Of a DNA stretch of 64,000 nt, positions 54,636 to 62,864 are shown one piece after another. This DNA comes from B1 sp964355075. GTDB lineage: Bacteria; Bacteroidota; Bacteroidia; UKL13-3. The position numbers and the translations under genes are program-made. The first letter of the stretch is position 1. Every line of letters begins with the position of its first letter. A model generated the notes under the pieces. That model made no database searches. It saw nothing but the letters and a program-made list of their open reading frames with translations, and was not told where the DNA came from. The stretch covers positions 62,001-126,000 of the forward strand of contig CAYHCF010000001.1 in assembly GCA_964355075.1 (NCBI GenBank). Reading direction: 5' to 3'.

Positions 54636-55055
54636 ATGATTGCACTTAATAAAACCAGCTTCGAAACCATCCTAAAAGTTCGTCCGGATGATATAGACAT
54701 GAACCAGCATGTGCACAGCAGCCGTTATATGGATTATGTCCTGGCGGCGCGATTTGACCAAATGGAGCGATGCTATAAAATGCCTATGAGTGAATTCTTA
54801 AAACATGGTTATGGATGGGTTATCAAAAATACTTTTATGGAGTTTAAACGTCCGCTTGTATTGGGAGATGACATGAGAATTAAAACTTATATTGATGAAA
54901 TATTCAAAGACGGGGTAAAAGTTTCGTTTGAAATAATCAGAGTTCAAAGCAATAAAATGGCTTGTTGCGGGTACTTTAATTATACCATGATTAACTTTGA
55001 AACCGGAAAAGCTGCTGTGATACCAGATTGGATTATTGAACGTTATGCTATTTAA
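54636..55055 (+). CDS. Acyl-CoA thioesterase, hotdog fold (4HBT family)
   Basis: 139 residues from ATG 54636 (a TTG at 54627 is possible). DDIDMNQHVHSSRYMDYVLA is the hotdog active-site motif, with the catalytic Asp/His region of 4-hydroxybenzoyl-CoA-type thioesterases. GYGWVIKNTFMEFKRPLVLGD forms the long helix/strand. Hydrolyses acyl-CoA or acyl-ACP thioesters; chain length unknown. It precedes the beta-helix lipoprotein gene by 40 bp in the same direction. Confidence 0.88.
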   Translation: MIALNKTSFETILKVRPDDIDMNQHVHSSRYMDYVLAARFDQMERCYKMPMSEFLKHGYGWVIKNTFMEFKRPLVLGDDMRIKTYIDEIFKDGVKVSFEIIRVQSNKMACCGYFNYTMINFETGKAAVIPDWIIERYAI

Positions 55056-55095
55056 TTCAGCATAAAAATCATTTCATTTTCTTATTATTGCAGTA

Positions 55096-56517
55096 TTGAA
55101 CTTACTAAAAAAACATAGCGCCTGGCTCCTGATTCTTCTCTGGTTCTTCACCTTTCAGAATTGCAGGAAAAACGATACGATTACAAAGGACGCCGTCACC
55201 CTGAAATTCTCTACCGATACGGTGTTTTTTGACACGATATTTTCTCAATTAGGTCATGATACTTTTTCTCCAAGGAGTGTTACCCTTCAGGTGAGAGTAA
55301 CCAATCCCAGCAAATATGCAGTAAAAACAAACATCAGGTTGGCTGGAAATTTCTACGGTTTATTCAAATTGAATGTAGATGGAAGAGGGGGTACCGTTTT
55401 TAACGATATTGAAATAAGAGGAAACGACAGCATTTATATTTTTGTGCAGGCGTATATCAACGAGGTAGGTAGTAATACTCCCTTTATTGTAGCTGATCAG
55501 ATTTTGTTTGAAACCAATGGCAATAAGCAACATGTAGATTTGGTTGCCTATGCACAAGATGCCAATTATTTCAAAAATGAAATACTAGACTGTACAGGAG
55601 GAAATCTGCTTTGGACGAGCAATAAGCCCTATGTCATTTATGAATCGGTTCTGGTTCCTGTTGGATGTACCTTAACGATTGAAGCCGGAACGCATATTTA
55701 TAGTTATATCAATTCGGAGATAATTGTGATGGGAACCTTAATTGTAAATGGAACCATTGATAACCCTGTTATTTTCCAGGGAAGTCGCTTAGACGATGAT
55801 TATAAAGAAATGCCCGGTCAGTGGATTGGAATTCATTTTAAACAAGGAAGCAGTGGTAACAAAATTTCAGGAGCCATCATTAAAAACGGATATATCGGAA
55901 TCAGAATAGATTCTTTACCAAATTCCGGCACATACGGACTTGAGCTCAAACAAACCCTTATCAAGAATATCAGCGCGGCAGGGATCTTATGCTATACGGG
56001 TAAACTATACGCCGAAAATAATCTCGTTGCCAATTGTGGCTTATACAGTTTTGTGGGCGAACTGGGTGGAACCTACGATTTGGTTCATAACACCTTTGCA
56101 ACCCAGTCGTTCAGTGCCGGAAGAAAAGACCCCGGATTTTACCTGAGTAATGCACCCTGGAGAGATAAAAATGGAAATGTTCTTTATAGCTTTTCGCTGA
56201 ATTTTAATGTCAAAAATAATATTATCTATGGTAGTTTAGATGACGAGTTTTACGTGAATAACGACCCGAAAGGAGGAGCAATCATCACTAAAATTTTAAA
56301 TAATAACTTATTAAAAACTACCGACAAATCACTGGGTATTAATGGAAATCTGCTTAACGTTGATCCTCGTTTTAAGAGTATTCAAGACGCAGATTACGAC
56401 CTGAATAAAAGCTCTCCCTGTGCCAATATGGGTATTCCAGTGGGGATATTAAGAGATCTCAAAAACAGAAATAGAAATATTACCCTGCCAAGTATAGGTG
56501 CATACGAGGTTCAATAA
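55096..56517 (+). CDS. Right-handed beta-helix lipoprotein
   Basis: 473 residues from a TTG start (no ATG occurs before the signal peptide end). The signal ends FFTFQNC, giving a lipoprotein. Residues ~30-165 are an Ig-like region (TLKFSTDTVFFDTIFSQLG, a motif common in this Bacteroidota family). Residues ~180-460 are a parallel beta-helix (TLTIEAGTHIYSYINSEIIV, GAIIKNGYIGIRIDS, NNIIYGSLDDEF). The end SIGAYEV is typical of the family. Surface or periplasmic; such folds often bind or cleave polysaccharides, but no catalytic residues stand out. Confidence 0.85.
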   Translation: MNLLKKHSAWLLILLWFFTFQNCRKNDTITKDAVTLKFSTDTVFFDTIFSQLGHDTFSPRSVTLQVRVTNPSKYAVKTNIRLAGNFYGLFKLNVDGRGGTVFNDIEIRGNDSIYIFVQAYINEVGSNTPFIVADQILFETNGNKQHVDLVAYAQDANYFKNEILDCTGGNLLWTSNKPYVIYESVLVPVGCTLTIEAGTHIYSYINSEIIVMGTLIVNGTIDNPVIFQGSRLDDDYKEMPGQWIGIHFKQGSSGNKISGAIIKNGYIGIRIDSLPNSGTYGLELKQTLIKNISAAGILCYTGKLYAENNLVANCGLYSFVGELGGTYDLVHNTFATQSFSAGRKDPGFYLSNAPWRDKNGNVLYSFSLNFNVKNNIIYGSLDDEFYVNNDPKGGAIITKILNNNLLKTTDKSLGINGNLLNVDPRFKSIQDADYDLNKSSPCANMGIPVGILRDLKNRNRNITLPSIGAYEVQ

Positions 56518-56597
56518 TTTTCTTCTTGCGGTACTCACGGGATCTACGGTATATTGTTTTTATTTCACTTGCACAATCCAAATCAAAAACTATTTTT

Positions 56598-56945
56598 GTG
56601 TCGCTTTTGGTTTACGTATGCATGTACGTAATGAAAAGGGAACTTGAGTGAAAATCTCAGACAGTACCCGCTGCTGTAAGCGCCGGATAGGTTATAAATC
56701 AAGATTATTAATTAATTGGAAAATTAGTTACATTCTTAATTTGGTAATCAGTAATCAGTTTAAAGGGTAATCGGTAATAACACTCCGATTACCACTTACC
56801 GATTACCGATTGCTCTTTTAATAAAATAACTGATTTTACATTTAATAACCTGTCAGTTATTATCTTCCTCTTTGTCACTGTCTCGCGTTAAGTCGGGATG
56901 GGAAGGCCGGATAATAATGGTGTAAGTCAGAAGACCTGCCTAAAG
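56598..56945 (+). promoter_or_regulatory. Cobalamin riboswitch with a large variable-arm insert
   Basis: Conserved blocks in order: AAAAGGGAA (from 56634) with a following short stem, ACAGTACCCGCTGCTGTAAGC, the CACTG box near 56876, GTCGGGATGGGAAGGC near 56893-56907, and GTCAGAAGACCTGCC ending at 56940. These match the cobalamin aptamer including its B12 box. Between the TGTAAGC and CACTG blocks about 180 bases are inserted, closed by AGGTTAT near 56690 and ATAACCT near 56847. The aptamer ends 115 nt before the preferred start of the BtuB-like receptor. Confidence 0.93.
56738..56812. repeat. Inverted and direct GGTAATC repeats inside the riboswitch arm
   Basis: GGTAATCAGTAATCAG is followed by GGGTAATCGGTAATAACACT and then CCGATTACC-ACTTACCGATTACCGATTGC. 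GGTAATCGG pairs with CCGATTACC (9 bp), and GTAATCGGTAA alternatively pairs with TTACCGATTAC (11 bp), so two hairpins compete. The unit looks like a mobile or amplified intergenic repeat that landed in the tolerant arm of the aptamer. Confidence 0.7.
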
Positions 56946-57054
56946 TAATTTGAATATCAACGTGGCTTTCGGGAAAAAGAGCTGAGTGATGCGATTTTGT
57001 TTAATTGCCTGCCTGGCTTTTATTCCCGTTTCATTCAACAATTTTTCTTTAAGC

Positions 57055-59058
57055 ATGAATCCATATATGCTAAATAAAATTGCTTTATGTGCTATTATAA
57101 TTTTATTGTCCTTCCGGCATAGTTTCGCTGCTATCCGTCTGTTTAAGCAATCTTTCAGAGGGATAATATCAGAAATTCAACAACCTAAAGACTCTATAAA
57201 ATACCTGGCAACAGCGAATATTACAGGCTTGCGCTATGCTTCCTTTTTTGTTGGCAATAAATTCAATCTGATTGACAGTTTATTTTTAGCCCAAAACAAC
57301 CAAAATAACCTGGCTCAGATATTATCCGATAAAAGCCAGATTTTTATGAAATCCTACGGGCCTGCAATTTTAGCCTCAGCAGGTTTCAGAGGTGGAAATT
57401 CAAATCATACTCCGGTATTGTGGAATGGATTTAATCTCCAAAGCACCATGAATGGTCAAACCGATTTCTCATTAATACCCGGCTTTTTAATGGAAGGAAT
57501 TGCCATTCAATATGGAAGCCCTTCTTCTTTGTTTGGATCAGGCGCGATTGGAGGAGCTGTTCATCTGCAATCATTAGCTCCTGTGGCGGAAGGAGTGAAA
57601 GGCGAATTTATGTTAGGGTTAGCAAGCTATCATACATTTACAAGCGGAATAAAATTGTTCTTTAAGAAAAATAAGTGGCAGCTTTCGCAAAAAATATTCA
57701 CGCAGAAATCTGAAAATGATTTCGAATATAAAAACATAGACCTGCTTCAAAATTCATATAGCATCCATGTGCCAAAGTATGCCTCTGCACCTTCAGAATT
57801 TGCAAAGAACTCATCCTATTCAACGCTTGCCTGGGTGCAGGAATTTAGCTTTACCCCCAATCAAAAAAATGCCTATATTCTCCGAAGCTGGATTCAGCAA
57901 AATGAAAGAGGCATCACTCCTGCCTTGAATCTGATCAATAATTTTGCGAATCAAATAGATGTGAGTAAAAGGCTGAATGCTGAATACAAATTCAAAAATT
58001 TGCAATACGAATTAAACATCCGATATGCATTACTCGACGATTTCCTGAGTTATTTTGATTCCACAAACGGTCAATCAAGCAGCAAATCGCAAAGTCACAT
58101 TTTTTATGTTGACCAATTTTATCATACGGCCAAAAGTTTTTTTCAACTGAGTGTAATGAATCAGAATAATGTTGCCTATTCCTCATCCTATAAAGGTTGG
58201 GTCCAACAAAATAAACAGGCACTCTTTGGTTCATACAAATGGCTATGGTTGAACCAAAAGTTGCAGCAACAAATTAGCATACGACAAGAATGGGTTGACG
58301 GATCGCCGGTTCCAATCATGCCATCCTATGGTTTTCAATTTGATCCAAACAAATATTTTTCGCTCATGGCAAATGCTTCCAGAAGTTACCGTTTGCCTAC
58401 ATTTAATGATTTATACTGGACCCCGGGAGGTAATGCGAATCTTCATCCTGAATCGGGATGGAATGAAGAAATTAGTCTGAAAGCTAAGTCAATATTTGTA
58501 AATAAAATTGCTGTTTCAGCTACCTTAACAATCTTCAATAAAAATATAGAAAACTGGATTATCTGGTTACCTGTTTCTTCAGGGAGTGTAAGCCCATTCA
58601 ACCTCAATCGGGTTTGGGCCAGAGGAATCGAGGCCGACTGGAATCTGAATTATTCTCTGCAAAAGATAAAATTCAGGATGGGTGGATTACATGATTTAAC
58701 TCTTTCAACTAAGCAAAATCCATCAGCTTCTTCTGTCATCGACCCGGATTTCGACAAACAATTGATCTATATACCCAGAGTAAAACATCTATTTCAATTC
58801 GGATTTATTTATAAAGGTTATTCTGCAACCTACCAGCATCATTATATCGGAACAACTTTTGTTTCAAGTGATAACCAATTCTGGCTGAACCCATATCAGA
58901 CAGGGAAAATAAGCCTAAGTAAATTATTTCCCTTTAAAAATAACACCCTTACCATTCAGGCACAAATAAATAATCTGTTCAATATAACTTATCAGGTGAT
59001 GCTGAACCGACCCATGCCATTAAGAAATTATCAATTATCCATTAACATCAAATTTTAA
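57055..59058 (+). CDS. btuB: BtuB-like TonB-dependent receptor, cobalamin-riboswitch regulated
   Basis: 667 residues from ATG 57055 (MNPYMLNKIALCAIIILLSF, a good signal peptide). An upstream ATG at 56989 would add 22 residues, also hydrophobic, but that stretch overlaps a hairpin (GGGAA...TTCCC, 56971-57027) that fits the riboswitch expression platform better. The plug domain has GFRGGNSNHTPVLWNGFNLQ and SSLFGSGAIGGAVHLQS. The barrel ends in a Phe. The riboswitch and the neighbouring DUF4465 and YncE-like genes define the substrate as cobalamin or a related corrinoid. Confidence 0.92.
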   Translation: MNPYMLNKIALCAIIILLSFRHSFAAIRLFKQSFRGIISEIQQPKDSIKYLATANITGLRYASFFVGNKFNLIDSLFLAQNNQNNLAQILSDKSQIFMKSYGPAILASAGFRGGNSNHTPVLWNGFNLQSTMNGQTDFSLIPGFLMEGIAIQYGSPSSLFGSGAIGGAVHLQSLAPVAEGVKGEFMLGLASYHTFTSGIKLFFKKNKWQLSQKIFTQKSENDFEYKNIDLLQNSYSIHVPKYASAPSEFAKNSSYSTLAWVQEFSFTPNQKNAYILRSWIQQNERGITPALNLINNFANQIDVSKRLNAEYKFKNLQYELNIRYALLDDFLSYFDSTNGQSSSKSQSHIFYVDQFYHTAKSFFQLSVMNQNNVAYSSSYKGWVQQNKQALFGSYKWLWLNQKLQQQISIRQEWVDGSPVPIMPSYGFQFDPNKYFSLMANASRSYRLPTFNDLYWTPGGNANLHPESGWNEEISLKAKSIFVNKIAVSATLTIFNKNIENWIIWLPVSSGSVSPFNLNRVWARGIEADWNLNYSLQKIKFRMGGLHDLTLSTKQNPSASSVIDPDFDKQLIYIPRVKHLFQFGFIYKGYSATYQHHYIGTTFVSSDNQFWLNPYQTGKISLSKLFPFKNNTLTIQAQINNLFNITYQVMLNRPMPLRNYQLSINIKF

Positions 59059-59060
59059 AC

Positions 59061-60026
59061 ATGAAATTCAATTTACAAAAAATCACATTCTGCCTGCTGT
59101 TCATACTTATTTTTGGTTCAGCCAAAGCGCAAACAATTGCCACCTTCGAAAATTTAAACCTAAGTTCAAATACCTACTGGAACGGTAAAGATTTTAGTGG
59201 TGGCTTTACGAGTGGCACCGCTTATTTTGAAAATTATTTCGATTCAACTTACGGTGATTATTGGGAGGGTTTTGCCGTTTCAACAACCACCAATGATACA
59301 AGCGGAACATACTTAAATCAATACAGTGCCATCACGGCAAAAGGGTATAACAATTCAAAATCCTATGCATTAATGTACAAAAATGGAATTCTCAGACTTA
59401 CCGGATCAGCAATGGGAAAACAAGTAGGTGGATTTTATATTACCAACAGCACTTACGCATATTCTGATATGCAGAATGGAAGTTCCTTTTCGAAAAAATT
59501 CGGAGGATTAACAGGCGATGATCCCGACTTTTTCAAAGTCATCATTGGTGCCTGGAAGAATGGGGTGGTTAAACAGGATTCCATTGCGTTTTTTCTTGCA
59601 GATTATCGCTTTCCGGATCATTCAAAAGATTATATCCTGAAAACATGGAGTTGGTTAGATTTAACCAAATTAGGTGATGTGGACAGTCTGAGGTTTTACT
59701 TTCTCTCTTCTGATACAGGTACCTATGGAATCAATACCCCGCAGTATTTTTGTATGGATAATTTTACTACCCTTGATATAAAAACGGGTATCCATGAAAT
59801 ACATGAAAACGGCATATTATCGGTTTACCCTAATCCCGCAATAACTCAAATCCATCTTTCATTGAACCGGGAAATGAAAGAAGTTTGCATTTTAAATTTA
59901 CAAGGTGAAATTCTGATAAATGGAACCGGTGAAGATGTAGATATCTCATCGCTGACTGAAGGTATTTACCTCTTGCAGGTTTTAACAGATAAGGGTATGT
60001 TGACTCAAAGATTCATTAAACAATAA
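59061..60026 (+). CDS. DUF4465 protein with T9SS sorting domain, candidate cobamide-binding
   Basis: 321 residues with signal peptide MKFNLQKITFCLLFILIFGSAKA and no lipobox Cys. Residues ~25-235 match the DUF4465 jelly-roll fold: FENLNLSSNTYWNGKDFSGG, FTSGTAYFENYFD, YWEGFAVSTTT, ITNSTYAYSDMQNGSSF and FYFLSSDTGTYGINTPQYFCM with the final DNF. Residues ~245-321 are a type A T9SS sorting domain (LSVYPNPAITQIHLSL, GIYLLQVLTDKGMLTQRFIKQ). It starts 2 bp after the receptor stop. In gut Bacteroidota, related proteins of B12 loci (BtuH type) bind cobamides; the same role is inferred here. Confidence 0.88.
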   Translation: MKFNLQKITFCLLFILIFGSAKAQTIATFENLNLSSNTYWNGKDFSGGFTSGTAYFENYFDSTYGDYWEGFAVSTTTNDTSGTYLNQYSAITAKGYNNSKSYALMYKNGILRLTGSAMGKQVGGFYITNSTYAYSDMQNGSSFSKKFGGLTGDDPDFFKVIIGAWKNGVVKQDSIAFFLADYRFPDHSKDYILKTWSWLDLTKLGDVDSLRFYFLSSDTGTYGINTPQYFCMDNFTTLDIKTGIHEIHENGILSVYPNPAITQIHLSLNREMKEVCILNLQGEILINGTGEDVDISSLTEGIYLLQVLTDKGMLTQRFIKQ

Positions 60027-60031
60027 TTTCA

Positions 60032-61093
60032 ATGACTGTTAATCTAAAAAATAGCATCCAAACTGTCTTTATTACCGGATTTGTTGCTTGCATTTTGCTC
60101 CTGACTTCATGCGATAAAACACCAAAACAAACTGATATCGGCATCGATCCGGCAGATAGTCTTCAGAATGGGGTATTTATTTGCAATGAAGGAAACTTTC
60201 AATGGGGTAATGCCAGCTTGAGTTTTTACAATACAAGCTCTCACAAATTGTACGAAGATGTATTTAAGGCCATCAATAATAAACCCCTGGGCGATGTATT
60301 ACAATCCATCACGGTGTTCAACAATATTGCCTATCTGATTGTAAATAACAGTGGCAAAATTGAAATGATTGACCCTAAAACTTTCAGATCGGTTGGTACA
60401 ATTACCGGATTAAAGTCGCCACGATTTTTATTGGGCATTCAAACCAATAAAGCCTATGTAAGTGATTTGTATGATAACCGGATTTCAGTAATTGACATTG
60501 AGCAAAAAAAAGTGATTAATACCATACCCTGCCCCGGTTGGACCGAAGAAATGTTGCTTTATGGGAACAAAGTATTTATCAGCAACAAAAATTCTTCTTA
60601 CCTGTATATTGTAAATTCGCAAAGCGACCTGATTACTGACAGCATTCCGATAGGATATGGATCACAGTGTCTTCAAATAGATGCATTAAACCGCTTGTGG
60701 GTATTAACAACAGGAGATCAGGCAAACAGCATTCCGCCTCAACTTCATCTGATCAATCCGTCAAACCTGAGCATCCTTCATTCATTCAGTTTTGCCATAA
60801 CGGCCAAACCCATAAAAATGATCATGAATCCGGCAAAAACCAAAATATACTGGATCAGCGATCAAGCCTATTCCATGGATATTACTTCAAATTCCTTACC
60901 TGCCAATCCGATGTTTCAGTTGAGTAATAAAACGCTTTATGCCATAGGATATAATAAATACGAGAATGAAATTTTATTGGCCAATGCAAAAGACTATGTA
61001 CAACGTAGCGAAATTTTGAGGTACGATACAAGCGGAAAATATTTAGGTAGTTTTTTGGCCGGAATTAATACGTCTTATTTTTATTCAAAATAA
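60032..61093 (+). CDS. YncE-like beta-propeller lipoprotein (BtuG-like)
   Basis: 353 residues. The signal peptide ends LLLTSC, with the Cys near residue 27. The rest is a seven-bladed propeller with repeating YVSDLYDNRISVIDIEQKKV, LYGNKVFISNKNSSYLYIVN and similar units. BtuG of Bacteroides is a surface propeller lipoprotein that captures B12 very tightly and delivers it to BtuB. The fold, lipobox and place in the cobalamin operon all fit. It is 5 bp after the DUF4465 gene, so receptor-DUF4465-propeller form one transcript. Confidence 0.85.
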   Translation: MTVNLKNSIQTVFITGFVACILLLTSCDKTPKQTDIGIDPADSLQNGVFICNEGNFQWGNASLSFYNTSSHKLYEDVFKAINNKPLGDVLQSITVFNNIAYLIVNNSGKIEMIDPKTFRSVGTITGLKSPRFLLGIQTNKAYVSDLYDNRISVIDIEQKKVINTIPCPGWTEEMLLYGNKVFISNKNSSYLYIVNSQSDLITDSIPIGYGSQCLQIDALNRLWVLTTGDQANSIPPQLHLINPSNLSILHSFSFAITAKPIKMIMNPAKTKIYWISDQAYSMDITSNSLPANPMFQLSNKTLYAIGYNKYENEILLANAKDYVQRSEILRYDTSGKYLGSFLAGINTSYFYSK

Positions 61094-61142
61094 GAAGACA
61101 AACAATTACCGGAATAGTACCCATTGCTAAAAAGCAGGAAAT

Positions 61143-61330
61143 ATGCCATTTACAAATAAATGCACGAGGGCAAAAAAAATTGGCTCAAAAACCTGCACAG
61201 GGCGCTACCGCTTCCTCTTTAATGGTCTGGAGAATGCGACGGGCCTTTGGGGGAGGTTTTTTTAGAACAGGAAGCTGGATGCGCTTTGATCCGATAATAG
61301 TAAAATAGCCTGATTAAAATTTTTATCCGG
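61143..61330 (+). other. GC-richer foldable stretch with a 40-codon frame, nature unclear
   Basis: Within the 277-bp gap after the propeller gene. 61202-61216 and 61269-61284 can pair as a stem of 7 + 2 + 4 bp broken by a bulge and an internal loop. The loop is G-rich (GACGGGCCTTTGGGGGAGG) and followed by a T-run. An ATG at 61143 opens 40 codons to a TAG at 61263-61265, giving a basic peptide (MPFTNKCTRAKKIGSKTCTG at its start) that I do not recognise. It could be a small RNA, the 3' UTR of the B12 operon, or a leader of the next gene. Confidence 0.3.
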
Positions 61331-61370
61331 TATTCCGTTTCAAGTCCTATTTTCGTATAAAATTACCCCT

Positions 61371-62840
61371 ATGAATGAGTTAGAAAAATACTTCCTGCCC
61401 TATAGAAACAATATTATCGGTGCTGACCAAAGCTTTGAAGGTCCTTTTGGTAAAAAGAAAATTCTTTATTTCGACTGGACTGCCAGTGCTAAATTATACC
61501 GGCCTATTGAAGATAAGCTTGTGAATGATTTTGGTCCTTTTGTAGCAAATACACACAACGAGACTTCTATCACCGGCACCCTGATGACTATGGCTTATCA
61601 CGAAGCTAAGCATATCATTAAAAAGCATGTAAATGCCAATGAAGATGATGTATTGATAGCAGCCGGAAATGGAATGACCGGTGTTATCAATAAGTTTCAG
61701 CGCATGATGGGTTATAGGGTTCCTGAGAAAGTAAGAGAATCCTACCGTTTAAATGAAGAGGAACGTCCCGTTGTTTTTATTACCCATATGGAACATCATT
61801 CAAACCAAACCACCTGGCTCGAAACCATTTGTGATGTGGTAATCATTGATCCGGATGAAAAAGGTTTGGTAGATTTAGCTGCATTTGAAAAATTAGTTCA
61901 ATCCTATAAAAACCGGCTTTACAAAATAGCCTCTGTTTCGGGTGGTTCCAATGTTACCGGAATCATACCTCCCTATAACCGGATTGCTGCTATTATGCAT
62001 AGAAATAATGGTTTGTGTTTTATTGATTTTGCCTGCTCTGCGCCTTATATTAAAATAGATATGCATCCGCAAAATGAAGCCGAACGATTGGATGCTATTT
62101 TCTTTTCACCTCACAAATTTTTAGGGGGTCCCGGAACTTCAGGGATCTTAATTTTTAACAGTAAATTATACCATAACCTAGTTCCCGATCATCCGGGTGG
62201 TGGAACCGTGAAATGGACAAATCCATGGAACGAATATGAGTATATTGACAGCATTGAAGAACGTGAAGATGGCGGAACCCCTCCGTTTCTTCAAACCATA
62301 AAGGCCGCCTTATGTGTTAAGCTCAAAGAAGAAATGGGTATTGACAGGATTTTGAAAAGAGAAGCGGAAATTATGGAATATCTGTTCAGTCGCATATCAA
62401 AAATCCCAAACCTGCATATCCTCGCCGGAAATGAAAAACATCGCCTGGGAGTGTTCTCTTTTTATATCGATGACCTGCATTTTAATTTTGGCGTTAAATT
62501 ATTAAATGATAAATTCGGTATTCAGGTAAGAGGTGGATGTTCCTGTGCGGGAACTTACGGGCATTATTTATTGAACGTGGATCAGGCGCTATCTAAATCC
62601 ATCACCAACGAAATTCATCAGGGCATTTTATCTAACAAACCGGGTTGGATCCGGATTTCGATACACCCCACTACCAGTAATGCCGACCTGAAGTTTGTTT
62701 GTGATGCAGTTGAAGAAATGTGTCAGAAATTTGAGGAGTGGAAAAACGATTATCAATATCAATTGCAATCCAATGAATTTACACATAAAACCTTTGTGGA
62801 TTCAAATAAAGAAATGGTTTTGAAATGGTTTGAGTTATAA
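61371..62840 (+). CDS. Class V aminotransferase (cysteine desulfurase-like PLP enzyme)
   Basis: 489 residues. Begins with KKILYFDWTASAKLYRPIED, a variant of the Y-L-D-N-A-A start of cysteine desulfurases. The HMEHHSNQTTWLE motif stacks on PLP, FIDFACSAPYIKIDMHP supplies the Asp, and the Schiff-base Lys is in FFSPHKFLGGPGTSG. GGCSCAGTYGHYLL carries Cys residues near the position of the desulfurase catalytic Cys. It belongs to a long-form subgroup of unknown substrate. It is separated from the B12 genes by 277 bp and is probably transcribed on its own. Confidence 0.88.
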   Translation: MNELEKYFLPYRNNIIGADQSFEGPFGKKKILYFDWTASAKLYRPIEDKLVNDFGPFVANTHNETSITGTLMTMAYHEAKHIIKKHVNANEDDVLIAAGNGMTGVINKFQRMMGYRVPEKVRESYRLNEEERPVVFITHMEHHSNQTTWLETICDVVIIDPDEKGLVDLAAFEKLVQSYKNRLYKIASVSGGSNVTGIIPPYNRIAAIMHRNNGLCFIDFACSAPYIKIDMHPQNEAERLDAIFFSPHKFLGGPGTSGILIFNSKLYHNLVPDHPGGGTVKWTNPWNEYEYIDSIEEREDGGTPPFLQTIKAALCVKLKEEMGIDRILKREAEIMEYLFSRISKIPNLHILAGNEKHRLGVFSFYIDDLHFNFGVKLLNDKFGIQVRGGCSCAGTYGHYLLNVDQALSKSITNEIHQGILSNKPGWIRISIHPTTSNADLKFVCDAVEEMCQKFEEWKNDYQYQLQSNEFTHKTFVDSNKEMVLKWFEL

Positions 62841-62864
62841 CATTTTCGAAAACAAAACCTTCTC

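Noticed and set aside
56989..57054. Upstream ATG giving a 22-residue longer BtuB-like receptor
   Set aside because: The sequence can form an expression-platform hairpin and the downstream ATG gives a complete signal peptide; kept as an alternative, not excluded.
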